Counted from the first letter of the stretch, positions 1 through 9,898 are shown. The stretch is DNA of 47,119 nt from Clostridia bacterium (GCA_029007095.1 JAQXHF010000027.1:1-47119); one strand, 5' to 3'. Notes: generated by a model from the sequence alone, not told the origin. Numbers and translations: made by a program.

Positions 1-5
1 TATAT

Positions 6-1022
6 TTATTTTTTTATCTGCCAGAATCCGACCTTACGCATTACCTTGTCAAGCGTTTTGCGCGCAATTCGTCTGGCTTTTTCCGCGCCGTCTGCCGCGC
101 ATTGTTCAAGATAAGCCTTGTCGTTTATTAACTGCGAATACTTATCCTGTATCGGGCGAAGCTCCTCGATAACGCTCTCTGCGACCGCAGTTTTGAAGTC
201 GCCGTATCCCTTGCCGTCAAAATCACGCTCAATCTCCTCATAGCTGAGTCCCGTACAGCAGGAATAAATGCTCATAAGATTGTTTATGCCGTCTTTTCCC
301 TCGGCATATCGAACCTTTGCCTCGGAATCCGTAACCGCCGATTTAAACTTTTTCATTATATCTTCCGGTTTGTCGAGCAGGGAAACCGAAGCCTTGGGAT
401 TCGGATCGGATTTGGACATTTTTTTCGTAGGATCTTGAAGCGACATTACCTTGGCGCCCGCCTTGCCGATATACGGCTTCGGTACGGTAAATGTCGGGGA
501 ATATGCTCCGTTGAATCGTTCCGCAATGTCCCTTGTCAGTTCAAGATGCTGTTTCTGGTCGATTCCGACAGGCACATAATCCGCCTGATAGAGCAAGATA
601 TCCGCCGCCATAAGAGTCGGGTAAGCGAAAAGACCTACATTGACATTATCGGCGTGTTTTGCCGACTTATCCTTGAACTGTGTCATTCTCGACGCTTCGC
701 CAAACTGTGTATAACAGTTGAGAATCCAGCCAAGCTGACTGTGCTCAGGCACATGAGACTGTGTAAAAATTATATTCTTATCGGGATCGAGGCCGATAGA
801 CAGCAGAAGCGCGTACATCTCGTACGAGAGCTTGCGAAGCTTTGCAGGCTCCTGCCTTACGGTTATAGCATGGAGATCCGCCAGACCGAAAAGGCAATCG
901 TTGTCTTCGCTCATTTCTTTCCAGTTTTTGAGTGCTCCGAGATAGTTGCCGAGAGTAGGCACAGATGTCGGCTGAATAAGGCTCAATACTCTGTCTTTTT
1001 TTACAGTTGCATTATTTTCCAT
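6..1022 (-). CDS. trpS: Tryptophanyl-tRNA synthetase
   Basis: 338-aa ORF; class I aaRS signatures (PTSVPTLGNYLGAL, KMSKS), TrpRS-like throughout. Confidence 0.96.
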   Translation of the reverse strand: MENNATVKKDRVLSLIQPTSVPTLGNYLGALKNWKEMSEDNDCLFGLADLHAITVRQEPAKLRKLSYEMYALLLSIGLDPDKNIIFTQSHVPEHSQLGWILNCYTQFGEASRMTQFKDKSAKHADNVNVGLFAYPTLMAADILLYQADYVPVGIDQKQHLELTRDIAERFNGAYSPTFTVPKPYIGKAGAKVMSLQDPTKKMSKSDPNPKASVSLLDKPEDIMKKFKSAVTDSEAKVRYAEGKDGINNLMSIYSCCTGLSYEEIERDFDGKGYGDFKTAVAESVIEELRPIQDKYSQLINDKAYLEQCAADGAEKARRIARKTLDKVMRKVGFWQIKK

Positions 1023-1140
1023 AACTTTTCCTCCGTTGGGAAATGATTGCTTTATATTATATCACATATTATTACTATTGTAAATCATAAAAATATGTGA
1101 TAAAATTGTTTGCGACAATATTTATTCGGAAGTGATATAA

Positions 1141-1797
1141 ATGAATAGATTTAACACAGTAATATTTGATTTTGATGGAACAGTTGCCGACACGGGCGAG
1201 GGAATTTTTGAATGTATAAGATATGCTGTGAGAATGGAGGGACTGCCTCAGCCGAGCGAGGAGGAGCTTCGCAGATTTATAGGTCCTCCGCTTCTGGACA
1301 GTTTTATGCGCGCCTATCCGGAGATCAGTCCCGAACAGGCTACTCAGCTTGTAATCCATTACCGTGCGAAATATTCTGTTGACGGCATTTATAAATTCAG
1401 GCTCTATGACGGAATGATTGATTTGTTTAAGAAGCTCAGAGAGAACGGAATAAGAACTGCGATAGGAAGCTCAAAGCCCGAAACATTTATAAAATGTATT
1501 CTCGATTCGGCGGATCTCGGTCAGTATTTTGATGTTGCGGCAGGTTCGACTCCCGGTATTCAGGAATGTACCAAAGCAATGATTATACGCGACGCTCTTA
1601 CAAGACTTGAAATTGATAATCCGGACGGAGTTCTTATGATAGGCGACAGAAAATACGATATAGACGGAGCGCATGAAATAGGAATTCCGTGTGCGGCTGT
1701 GCTTTTCGGTTACGGAAGTCAAGAGGAGTTTGAGGAGCATAAGGCAGATTATATCGTAAGCGACTGCAAACAGCTTGAAAAAATAATATTAGGTTAA
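1141..1797 (+). CDS. HAD-family hydrolase, phosphoglycolate phosphatase-like
   Basis: N-terminal FDFDGTVADT motif, GDRKYDIDGA motif; 218 aa. Confidence 0.9.
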   Translation: MNRFNTVIFDFDGTVADTGEGIFECIRYAVRMEGLPQPSEEELRRFIGPPLLDSFMRAYPEISPEQATQLVIHYRAKYSVDGIYKFRLYDGMIDLFKKLRENGIRTAIGSSKPETFIKCILDSADLGQYFDVAAGSTPGIQECTKAMIIRDALTRLEIDNPDGVLMIGDRKYDIDGAHEIGIPCAAVLFGYGSQEEFEEHKADYIVSDCKQLEKIILG

Positions 1798-1809
1798 AGG
1801 GCGATAATT

Positions 1810-2166
1810 ATGCTGAAATTTATATGTTACCCAAAATGCACAACCTGCAAAAAAGCTCAGAAATGGCTTGACGATAAAGTAATCGAATACGAGCTTCGCG
1901 ATATCAAAACTTGTAATCCGACCTTTGAAGAGCTGTCGGAATGGTACTCGATGTGCGGACAACCTCTGAAAAAGTTTTTTAACACGAGCGGCATACTGTA
2001 TAAATCAATGGAGCTTAAAAACAAACTTCCCGATATGAGCGACGAGGAAATGCTGCGGCTCTTGGCATCTGACGGTATGCTTGTTAAAAGACCTCTGCTT
2101 GTCGGTGACGATTTCGTGCTTATCGGGTTCAGGGAGAATGAATGGGAGCAAAAGCTCACTAAATAA
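1810..2166 (+). CDS. ArsC/Spx-family thioredoxin-fold reductase-like protein
   Basis: 118 aa, N-terminal CYPKCTTCKKAQKWLD, central RDIKT, C-terminal KRPLLV typical of ArsC/Spx/YffB family. Confidence 0.88.
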   Translation: MLKFICYPKCTTCKKAQKWLDDKVIEYELRDIKTCNPTFEELSEWYSMCGQPLKKFFNTSGILYKSMELKNKLPDMSDEEMLRLLASDGMLVKRPLLVGDDFVLIGFRENEWEQKLTK

Positions 2167-2190
2167 ACGACATTAAACTAACAGAAAATC

Positions 2191-2228
2191 ACGGCTTGTA
2201 ACGGAAAAATTAACCGATACAAGCCGTT
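2191..2228 (+). terminator. Hairpin terminator-like structure downstream of ArsC-like gene
   Basis: ACGGCTTGTA...TACAAGCCGT perfect 10-bp stem followed by T-rich sequence. Confidence 0.6.
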
Positions 2229-2257
2229 TATCATTAAAGTCAGATATTATTACAAGC

Positions 2258-2288
2258 AAAAAGGCTCCTGATAATTCAAGAGCCTTTT
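2258..2288 (-). terminator. Bidirectional-looking intrinsic terminator after tRNA-Thr
   Basis: AAAAGGCTC CTGATAATTCAA GAGCCTTTT perfect stem with A/T flanks. Confidence 0.7.
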
Positions 2289-2314
2289 ACCGGGTAATTT
2301 TCGTTACCCAAAGA

Positions 2315-2390
2315 TGGAGCTAGTAGTCGGACTCGAACCGACGACCTGCGCATTACGAATGCGCTGCTCTACCAACTGAGCCATACTAGC
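2315..2390 (-). tRNA. tRNA-Thr (anticodon CGT), CCA encoded
   Basis: Reverse complement GCTAGTATGGCTCAGTTGGTAGAGCAGCGCATTCGTAATGCGCAGGTCGTCGGTTCGAGTCCGACTACTAGCTCCA folds as a cloverleaf; anticodon loop TTCGTAA gives CGT; GTTCGAGTC T-loop. Confidence 0.95.
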
Positions 2391-2595
2391 AATTATCCGT
2401 TTTTTCGTCATTAAAAATGACGATTGATATTATAATATATTTTTCTCAAAAATTCAAGAGTTTTAAAGAATTATTTTATTCTATTTTTATCTTTTATTAT
2501 AACGGTAACGGCGCAAGTTTAACGCGGTGCAATAATTACTGTAATAATCAACAGTTTTTCGGGCTATTTATTAGCTTTATTGTCGCAAAATCGGG

Positions 2596-2624
2596 TTGAA
2601 AACGCTTGCAAAATATAGTATAAT
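2596..2624 (+). promoter_or_regulatory. SigA-type promoter for nifS-nifU-mnmA
   Basis: TTGAAA - 17 nt - TATAAT. Confidence 0.7.
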
Positions 2625-2722
2625 TCAATAGAATGGTTAAAATACCATTAGTAGGATTTAGTCATAGCTTTCAACTTTGTTTAAATCCAAAAATCAAAGG
2701 AAAAGAAAGTCAGGCGATTTTT

Positions 2723-3904
2723 ATGAAAACTGTCTATGCAGACAATGCTGCTACGACGGCGCTTTCTCCCGAAGCATTTGAGGCGATGGTAACCTGTCTG
2801 AAAGACGATTACGGCAACGCTTCAAGCTTGCATCATCTGGGACAAAAAGCCGCCGCAGAAGTGGCAAAGGCGCGGCGCGAGATAGCTGAATGTCTCGGTG
2901 CCGAAGCCGGAGAAATCTACTTCACCTCCGGAGGTACGGAGGCTGATAACTGGGCAATAACAAATGCTGCCCGCCTTGGTATGAAAAAAGGCAAAACGCA
3001 TATCATCTCCACCTCTTTTGAGCATCACGCTGTTCTTCACACGCTCCAAAAACTCGAAAAAGAGGGATTCGAGGTGACATATCTTGATGTTCATTCGGAC
3101 GGATATGTCAGGATTGACGAGCTTGAAAAAGCCATAACCGACAAAACCTGCCTTGTCACAATTATGTATGCCAATAACGAAATCGGTACAATTCAGCCGA
3201 TAGAGGAGATAGGCAAACTCTGCAAGGAAAAAGGAGTTACATTCCATACGGACGCGGTTCAGGCTGTCGGACATCTGCCGATAAATGTCAAGGAGCAGAA
3301 CATAGATATGCTCTCCTTTTCGGCACATAAATTTCACGGACCTAAGGGCATCGGCGCGCTCTATTGCCGCAAGGGTATCCCTCTTATGGGATTTATGCAG
3401 GGCGGCGCTCAGGAGCGTAACAAACGCCCCGGCACTACCAATACTCCTGCGATAGTTGCAACCGCCGCAGCGCTTAAAAAGTGCTGTGCAGATATGGATA
3501 AGAATATTGCTTATGTCAGCTCTCTCAGAGATAAGCTGATAGATTCTATCGTCGAGCTGATTCCGAGAACAAGAGTAAACGGCGGCAGAGATAAAAGACT
3601 GCCGGGTAATGTAAGCTTCTGCTTTGAGGGAATCGAAGGAGAGTCGCTTCTTCTTCATCTTGACTTAAAGGGCATCTGCGGTTCTTCCGGTTCGGCATGC
3701 ACCTCCGGCTCTCTTGATCCGAGCCATGTGCTTCTTGCCCTCGGCTTGCCGCACGAGATTGCTCACGGTTCACTCAGATTGTCGCTCTGCGAGTACAATA
3801 CCGAGGACGATATAGATTATATAATTGAGGAGCTTCCGAAAATCGTTTCGATGCTCCGTGATATGTCCCCTGTTTGGGAAAAAATTATGAAAGGAGAAAA
3901 CTGA
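2723..3904 (+). CDS. nifS: Cysteine desulfurase (NifS/IscS family)
   Basis: ORF open from 2633 but likely start ATG 2723 (MKTVYADNAATTALSPEA); SAHKFHGPKG PLP lysine motif, SSGSACTSG catalytic Cys loop. Confidence 0.95.
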   Translation: MKTVYADNAATTALSPEAFEAMVTCLKDDYGNASSLHHLGQKAAAEVAKARREIAECLGAEAGEIYFTSGGTEADNWAITNAARLGMKKGKTHIISTSFEHHAVLHTLQKLEKEGFEVTYLDVHSDGYVRIDELEKAITDKTCLVTIMYANNEIGTIQPIEEIGKLCKEKGVTFHTDAVQAVGHLPINVKEQNIDMLSFSAHKFHGPKGIGALYCRKGIPLMGFMQGGAQERNKRPGTTNTPAIVATAAALKKCCADMDKNIAYVSSLRDKLIDSIVELIPRTRVNGGRDKRLPGNVSFCFEGIEGESLLLHLDLKGICGSSGSACTSGSLDPSHVLLALGLPHEIAHGSLRLSLCEYNTEDDIDYIIEELPKIVSMLRDMSPVWEKIMKGEN

Positions 3905-3907
3905 TTT

Positions 3908-4351
3908 ATGCTTTACAGTGAAAAGGTTATGGATCATTTCCAGAATCCGCGCAACCTCGGCAAGATGGACGACGCTGACGGCGTCGGTGAAGTCGGCAAT
4001 GCCAAGTGCGGAGATATAATGAAGATTTATCTTAAAATTAAGGACGGCGTCATAGAGGATGTTAAGTTCAATACTTTCGGCTGCGCTTCGGCTATCGCCA
4101 CAAGCTCTATGGCAACCGAAATGATTAAGGGACAAAAGGTGGAGGACGCTATACAAATAAGCAACAAAGCTGTTGTCGAGGCTCTTGACGGACTTCCGCC
4201 GGCAAAAATACATTGTTCCGTTCTCGCAGAGCAGGCTGTTAAGGCTGCCGTTGCTGATTATTACACAAAGAACGGAATTGAGCTTGATCCCGAAATCTTT
4301 AACAGCTGCGGCGATTGCGAGAGCTGTGAGAGCTGCGCGCACGGCGAATAA
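3908..4351 (+). CDS. nifU: Fe-S cluster assembly scaffold, NifU/IscU-like
   Basis: MLYSEKVMDHFQNPRNLGKMDDADGVGEVGNAKCGD signature; 147 aa, immediately downstream of nifS; Cys-rich C-terminal tail CGDCESCESCAHGE. Confidence 0.93.
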   Translation: MLYSEKVMDHFQNPRNLGKMDDADGVGEVGNAKCGDIMKIYLKIKDGVIEDVKFNTFGCASAIATSSMATEMIKGQKVEDAIQISNKAVVEALDGLPPAKIHCSVLAEQAVKAAVADYYTKNGIELDPEIFNSCGDCESCESCAHGE

Positions 4352-4418
4352 AAACGGTTTATACTGTTAAATTGTAATGTCCCCATTTTGTGATGACATT
4401 AAGGAAGGTATAATCAAG

Positions 4419-5489
4419 ATGAAAAAGGCAATGATTGCCATGAGCGGCGGAGTTGACAGCTCCGTCGCGGCATATCTTATCAGCCGTCAGGGCTATGAAT
4501 CCATCGGTGTTACGATGAAGCTCTTTCGCAACGATGATGTCGGACTGCCGTCTGAAAGAACCTGTTGTTCAGCGGACGATGTAGAGGACGCGAGAATGGT
4601 CGCGGATAAGCTCGGAATACCCTATTATGTTTTTAACTATACAGATAATTTCAAGCTTCAAGTCATAACCCGCTTTGTCGAAGCGTACCGAAACGGCAGA
4701 ACTCCGAATCCGTGTATAGACTGCAACAGATATATCAAGTTTAATCAGCTTATGCAAAGAGCAAAAGAGCTGAATTTTGATTATGTTGTTACCGGACACT
4801 ACGCGGTAGTTGAGTTCGACGAAAAGACAGGCAGATACCTGCTGAAAAAGGCCGCGGACGACAGCAAGGATCAAAGTTATGTGCTTTATTCGCTCACTCA
4901 GGAGCAGTTGAGTCATACGCTTTTCCCTCTCGGCAAAATGACAAAAGCTCAGGTTCGCGAGATTGCTTCCGAACAGGGCTTCTATAACGCCGATAAGCGC
5001 GACAGCCAGGATATATGTTTCGTTCCCGACGGAAATTATGCGAGATTCATTGAGGATTGGTGCGGACTTACTTTTGAAAACGGCGATTTTGTCGATAAGG
5101 ACGGTAAGTTTATTGCCCGACACAAGGGAATAATCAATTACACAATCGGACAGCGCAGAGGACTTGGCATAGCCGCAAAAAGTCCGTACTATGTTGTCAG
5201 CAAAAATCTTGCAAAGAACGAGGTCGTCCTCGGCTCCAACGAGGACTTGTTCTCTGACAGTTTGACTGCGACAGATGTGAATTTCATCTCAATAGATAAG
5301 CTTGACGGGCCTATGACAGTAAAAGCAAAGGTTCGCTATAAGCAAAAGGAGACCGAAGCCGTTATCACTCCATTGGAGGACGGCAGGGTGAGCGTGAAGT
5401 TTACCGAACCGCAGAGGGCGATAGCTCCCGGCCAGGCAGTTGTTTTTTACGACGGAGACATAGTGGTCGGCGGCGGAACAATAGAATAA
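4419..5489 (+). CDS. mnmA: tRNA-specific 2-thiouridylase
   Basis: AMSGGVDSSVAA PP-loop, TPNPCIDCNRYIKF, SQDICFVPDGNYARF; start ATG 4419 follows an AAGGA-like SD. Confidence 0.95.
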   Translation: MKKAMIAMSGGVDSSVAAYLISRQGYESIGVTMKLFRNDDVGLPSERTCCSADDVEDARMVADKLGIPYYVFNYTDNFKLQVITRFVEAYRNGRTPNPCIDCNRYIKFNQLMQRAKELNFDYVVTGHYAVVEFDEKTGRYLLKKAADDSKDQSYVLYSLTQEQLSHTLFPLGKMTKAQVREIASEQGFYNADKRDSQDICFVPDGNYARFIEDWCGLTFENGDFVDKDGKFIARHKGIINYTIGQRRGLGIAAKSPYYVVSKNLAKNEVVLGSNEDLFSDSLTATDVNFISIDKLDGPMTVKAKVRYKQKETEAVITPLEDGRVSVKFTEPQRAIAPGQAVVFYDGDIVVGGGTIE

Positions 5490-5501
5490 TTATATATAAA
5501 T

Positions 5502-5528
5502 AAAGAGCCTGCTTCGTGCAGACTCTTT
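5502..5528. terminator. Bidirectional intrinsic terminator between convergent mnmA and lipoprotein gene
   Basis: AAAGAGCCTGC TTCG TGCAGACTCTTT stem with one mismatch. Confidence 0.7.
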
Positions 5529-5548
5529 GTTTTTATGCCTGTTTAGGC

Positions 5549-6349
5549 TTATTTTTCGATAGCCTCTGTGTCCGGGTTATCCCATTCGATATCGTAATTT
5601 GAGGTTGAGCTATATCTGAAAGTAAGAGGAACTGTGCCGACGCTTTCGAGAGAGCCGTGTCCGGTAACCTCTGTGGTGACATCAACATCGCGGCTGAGTT
5701 CAAGCTTAACGAGATGGTCTGTGGTTTTATCAACAATTACCTTGACTGTACCCGATACATATTCGGCGTCATAGCTTTCCGCTGTCAGTATCGAACTGAG
5801 CTTGCCCATCTCCGTCAGGATATCCTTATCGGCAGGAATGTGATAAAGACTGCCGTAAATGCTGTCGGCGGCACCATCTTCGGGATTTTTCTCAGGGTAA
5901 AGTTTTACAACGAGAGTGTATTTTTCGTCGTCCTTATTGTCGGTAACATAAGCCGCGCTGACGCCTTTGAGCTGTAAAACACCGGCATTGTCCGAACCCA
6001 TAAGAGGGAATATATCCTTTGTGCTTTCGCCGTACTTAGTTGACTGACCGAAACTCTCGTCGGTTATGTAATCTGCAACGGTCTTAAACGCGGACTTAAT
6101 ATCCTTGTTTTCACATTCTGCGTTTCTTGCTTTCTGACTGAGAGAGTATGAAACAGCAGGCTTGCTTTCCTTAACCTGAGCAATAAGACTGTTGATTTTA
6201 TCAATAATTTCGGTTTTTGTCTGTGGAACTGCCGCGGCGTAAACAATTTCGTCGTCTTCACTTGCGGTAGTGTCACCGCAGGAACAAAGCGAAAACATAA
6301 GGAATACGGCTAAAATTGCGGAAAGGACTCTAATATATTTTTTGTTCAA
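5549..6349 (-). CDS. Putative lipoprotein of unknown function
   Basis: 266 aa; N-terminal signal MNKKYIRVLSAILAVFLMFSLCSCG with lipobox-like LCSC. Confidence 0.75.
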   Translation of the reverse strand: MNKKYIRVLSAILAVFLMFSLCSCGDTTASEDDEIVYAAAVPQTKTEIIDKINSLIAQVKESKPAVSYSLSQKARNAECENKDIKSAFKTVADYITDESFGQSTKYGESTKDIFPLMGSDNAGVLQLKGVSAAYVTDNKDDEKYTLVVKLYPEKNPEDGAADSIYGSLYHIPADKDILTEMGKLSSILTAESYDAEYVSGTVKVIVDKTTDHLVKLELSRDVDVTTEVTGHGSLESVGTVPLTFRYSSTSNYDIEWDNPDTEAIEK

Positions 6350-6432
6350 GAAAAATCAACCCCTTGTAGAATTAAACAAAGCTATTATAGCACACATTTT
6401 CGCAAATTGGAATAGTTTTTTTGTAAATTTTG

Positions 6433-7680
6433 TCAAATTCCTTGCTCATCGAATAAAAATGATGTTTCGAGCGCAATTTTAAGACCGGTTTCGATTGTTT
6501 TCGGATCAAGATTGTCCTGCGTATCGAGTCTGGTGTGGTAATATCTTGCCGGTGACGGATCCATAGCCGTGAAAGCGGAAGCGGGAATACCTGCCTGTGA
6601 AACAGCCGCCGCGTCGGTTGCGCCAAGCTCTATGGCTTTAACCGGTACATCGTATCCGAGATTTTTTGCGGCTGTCTGTATAAGGCTTGCAACTCTCTTA
6701 TCGTTTTTAACAACGCCCGTCATATCCTTGTCATAGATTGCCATAAAATCAAATTCTCTTATGGTGTCAAGGCTTACAAAGATTGTTTCGACATCTTTTT
6801 CGGCTTTTATTTCGTCCGCGTGAGCCTTCGCCCAAGCTTTTGAACCTCTGAGACCTGCTTCCTCGCCTCCGACGAGAGCGGCAACGACCTCGGTGTTCTC
6901 AAAACGGATATCGTTTGCATTCATAAATTTTATAACGGCGGCGGAAATAAGGCTTCCCGTAAGGTCGTCGTTTGCTCCGGTTACCGGACGCTTGTAATTG
7001 ACAAAAACAACTGCCGCGCCGAGAACGGGGACGGTAACATATGAAACAACGGCGATTATCTTTAATGCAAGATTGTCGCTTGTCCAAACCATTCCGTCGT
7101 TAGCTATGATAGCATAAATTCCGCCGGCAAGATGAAGCACTATGGCGATTACGGCGGTAACGATGATTCCGGCTACCGCAGGACGGCCGCCGTGATAGGT
7201 GTATGTCCATTCGTACGCAGAGTCCATATGACCGGAAAAAACAATTCTTTTTTTAGTTTCTCCGCTCGCTTTGCGTACGCCGATTACATTGCTCGACTCT
7301 TTTTTGGGAAAGAATATATCAAGCACGGGTTTGTAAAAAATAAATTCGGAAAGAATAAAGAAAAGCTCGACCGCGGCAAGAGCAACGGATACCTGCGGCA
7401 GACCGACGGTGAAGAAAACGGCGGCAAGCACAAGCAAAACGGCGCCGAGGGGAACCCACGACATAAATGCCTTGTCTGAGCATTTGAAGCTCTCGCGGCT
7501 GACGGAATCGCAAGAGGTTTTAAGCTCTTTTTCCATATAGTCAAGAGCCTTTTTTTCCTCGTCGCTTCCGACGGGGCGAGGACCGCACTCCTTGCAGATA
7601 TTTTTGATGTTTTTAATGGCATAGTTAGTATAAAGTCTGACTTCGGAATCGTACTTTGCAACTGATTCTGTTGACTTCAT
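6433..7680 (-). CDS. M28-family (aminopeptidase-like) zinc peptidase with central transmembrane segments
   Basis: FSGHMDSA, GANDDLTGS, GGEEAGLRGS, and ELGATDAAAVSQAGIPA motifs; hydrophobic segments between them. Confidence 0.85.
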   Translation of the reverse strand: MKSTESVAKYDSEVRLYTNYAIKNIKNICKECGPRPVGSDEEKKALDYMEKELKTSCDSVSRESFKCSDKAFMSWVPLGAVLLVLAAVFFTVGLPQVSVALAAVELFFILSEFIFYKPVLDIFFPKKESSNVIGVRKASGETKKRIVFSGHMDSAYEWTYTYHGGRPAVAGIIVTAVIAIVLHLAGGIYAIIANDGMVWTSDNLALKIIAVVSYVTVPVLGAAVVFVNYKRPVTGANDDLTGSLISAAVIKFMNANDIRFENTEVVAALVGGEEAGLRGSKAWAKAHADEIKAEKDVETIFVSLDTIREFDFMAIYDKDMTGVVKNDKRVASLIQTAAKNLGYDVPVKAIELGATDAAAVSQAGIPASAFTAMDPSPARYYHTRLDTQDNLDPKTIETGLKIALETSFLFDEQGI

Positions 7681-7719
7681 TTCACATCATCCTTTCTTAA
7701 AAATATTATTAAGCCATTG

Positions 7720-7748
7720 TTGACATTAGTCGGTATATAGAATAAAAT
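7720..7748 (+). promoter_or_regulatory. SigA-type promoter for VanY-like gene
   Basis: TTGACA - 17 nt - TAAAAT. Confidence 0.6.
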
Positions 7749-7786
7749 AAGATTGAGAGTAATTCTCATATATAAAAAATAAAGGA

Positions 7787-8680
7787 ATGAACTTAATGAA
7801 CAAGAAATTTACTCCGAAACTTATAAAGCAAATATGTATCGAAGCTCTTGTCGTTATTATTGCAGTTACAGCAGTAGGCGGTGCAGTCATTACCCATCAG
7901 CAATATAAATCGAACAAATCTCCCGAATCCGACTCAGCCGTCAGCGATTCATCAACGACCGAAGAGCCGGACGGTACATCGGAGGTGAACACCACGAATC
8001 AAAGCACAACAAATTCAACTCAAAACAACGAATCGACAACTTCAAAAAACGAAGCGACGGTAAATAATTCGGATTTTCCGTATGCATATGCCGGATTCAC
8101 TCCGAAAATTACGGATGTAAATGTCGACCTTTCAAAATTTATAGTAAACGGTAAATATGCGCTGCCGGAGGGTTACAAGCCGACTCTTGCCGAAGCGGTA
8201 AAGGGTTCGGGCGTACAGCTTGATTACCGTGTAGCTCCATATTATCAGGCTATGTATGACGCCGCCAAAAAGGACGGAATTACTCTGACTCCGATATCCG
8301 GCTACCGCTCGTACGAGAGACAGAAGAATAACTTTGAAAATCGCATTAAGCAATATATGAACGAGGGTATGGATAAGACGGAAGCTACCAAAAAGGCCGC
8401 CGAAATCATTATGATACCCGGTTCGAGCGAACACAATGCCGGTCTTGCGATGGATATATGCTCTCTTTCGGAAAGCTTTGAGAATACCGACGAGTTTGCA
8501 TGGCTCAATGAGCATGCCGCGGATTACGGATTTATTCTTCGATATCCTAAGGCTGCCGAAAAGCGAGAAATAACGGGCGTTACCTATGAGCCTTGGCACT
8601 ATCGTTATGTAGGCGTTGAAGCGGCAAAAGATATCAAAAGCAGAGGAATTACCCTCGAAGAATATCTCGGTTTAAACTGA
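7787..8680 (+). CDS. D-alanyl-D-alanine carboxypeptidase, VanY family (M15B)
   Basis: SGYRSYERQKNNF, GSSEHNAGLAMDIC, TYEPWHYRYVG motifs; N-terminal TM anchor then Ser/Thr/Asn-rich linker. Confidence 0.9.
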   Translation: MNLMNKKFTPKLIKQICIEALVVIIAVTAVGGAVITHQQYKSNKSPESDSAVSDSSTTEEPDGTSEVNTTNQSTTNSTQNNESTTSKNEATVNNSDFPYAYAGFTPKITDVNVDLSKFIVNGKYALPEGYKPTLAEAVKGSGVQLDYRVAPYYQAMYDAAKKDGITLTPISGYRSYERQKNNFENRIKQYMNEGMDKTEATKKAAEIIMIPGSSEHNAGLAMDICSLSESFENTDEFAWLNEHAADYGFILRYPKAAEKREITGVTYEPWHYRYVGVEAAKDIKSRGITLEEYLGLN

Positions 8681-9256
8681 TTATTTCTCTCGCTTGCCTT
8701 CGTTTATATCGGAACGGCAGATAACCTTACCGACGGTTTTGAAAATAATTTTAATATCCAGCCAAAAGCTCTGATTATCGACATATTCCTTGTCGAGCAG
8801 GGCTTTTTCTTTATATCCGAGGTTATCTCTTCCGTTAACCTGAGCGAGCCCCGTCATACCGGGCCTGACCGAATAGACTCCGTATTCCTCCCGGAGCTTC
8901 CTGATTTCGCTTTCTGCCGGAATCAGCGGACGCGGGCCGACAACGCTCATAGTGCCGTTAAGGATATTAAAAAGCTGCGGCAGCTCGTCGATGCTGGTTG
9001 ATCGGAGAAATTTTCCCGTTTTTGTAATTTTACTGTGTGCGTCGGCAAGCTCGCCCGTGGCAAAGTCTCCGACTCCGTTTTTCATAGTGCGAAATTTATA
9101 TACATTAAATAGCTTGTTATCTTTACCTACTCTCTCCTGCTTAAAAAGAACCGGACCTCCGTCATCAAGGAGAATTACCACAGAAACTACAAGGAAGAGC
9201 GGAGAAAGCAGAATGATCGCAATTAAGCTGGAAATAAAGTCAAAAATCCGTTTCAC
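8681..9256 (-). CDS. Bacterial sugar transferase (polyprenyl-phosphate sugar-phosphotransferase type)
   Basis: KRIFDFISSLIAIILLSPLFL, KQERVGKDNKLFNVYKFRTM, GPRPLI, RPGMTGLAQVNGR motifs. Confidence 0.93.
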   Translation of the reverse strand: MKRIFDFISSLIAIILLSPLFLVVSVVILLDDGGPVLFKQERVGKDNKLFNVYKFRTMKNGVGDFATGELADAHSKITKTGKFLRSTSIDELPQLFNILNGTMSVVGPRPLIPAESEIRKLREEYGVYSVRPGMTGLAQVNGRDNLGYKEKALLDKEYVDNQSFWLDIKIIFKTVGKVICRSDINEGKREK

Positions 9257-9277
9257 CGTTGAAACCTCCGTAAATCC

Positions 9278-9883
9278 TTACTTGATTCTGTTCCATAGAA
9301 TGTAGTCGTCAATAAGCACCGCTCTGACCGGCGCGCCCTCAATAGCTCCCATTTTAACAGGAAGAGCTATCAGATAGTAATCTCCCGGTTCAACGCCGGA
9401 CAAATCGAGATTTTCAAGTATGGCGACTCCGTTTTGCAGGAAAGCCTTGTGCGGCTTTAACTGATTGCCGCTTTTCCCTATCGAATCGGCGTCGGTTCCT
9501 ATAAGGCAAAGTCCCGAATCGAGAGCCTCATATGCCGCGCTCTCCATAAAGAAGCTCTGAGAGTCACCTTTTATCAGCAAACGCTCGCAGCTTTTCGGGA
9601 AAAAACGGTCTACATATTCACCGGTTATAACCCCCGGCGGAACCTCTATAACCGTGCATTTGCCTATATATTTATTGAGATCAACCTCGTCAATATTCAG
9701 ACCGCCATCAAGGAAATGGCTCGGCGCGTCCGAATGTGTGCCTGTATGAACGCAGGCGTACACCGCGGAAAGATTGCAGTCGTCGCCCCGGCTGATGGAT
9801 TTAACGCTGTCGAGCTTGGTTTCCGGATCTCCGGGATATTCAAGCGTCGTGAGCAGCGGTCTGGAAATATCAACAATGTTCAT
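9278..9883 (-). CDS. Cyclase family protein (kynurenine formamidase-like)
   Basis: DISRPLLTTLEYPGDP and HTGTHSDAPSHFLDGG metal-binding motif. Confidence 0.85.
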   Translation of the reverse strand: MNIVDISRPLLTTLEYPGDPETKLDSVKSISRGDDCNLSAVYACVHTGTHSDAPSHFLDGGLNIDEVDLNKYIGKCTVIEVPPGVITGEYVDRFFPKSCERLLIKGDSQSFFMESAAYEALDSGLCLIGTDADSIGKSGNQLKPHKAFLQNGVAILENLDLSGVEPGDYYLIALPVKMGAIEGAPVRAVLIDDYILWNRIK

Positions 9884-9898
9884 AATTATTTCCTCTTT

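Noticed and set aside
1023-1140. T-box upstream of trpS
   Set aside because: Gap to the divergent HAD gene is only 118 bp, too short for a full T-box, and no T-box sequence was seen.
2633-2722. Upstream extension of NifS (MVKIPLVGFSHSFQLCLNPKIKGKESQAIF)
   Set aside because: Typical NifS N-terminus begins at MKTVYADNAATT; the extension overlaps the promoter leader and is atypical in composition.
2822-3658. 278-aa minus-strand ORF opposite nifS (also 3770-4342, 4569-5123, 27282-27983, 31448-32128, 33592-34167)
   Set aside because: All fully overlap strongly supported genes on the opposite strand and lack domain motifs.
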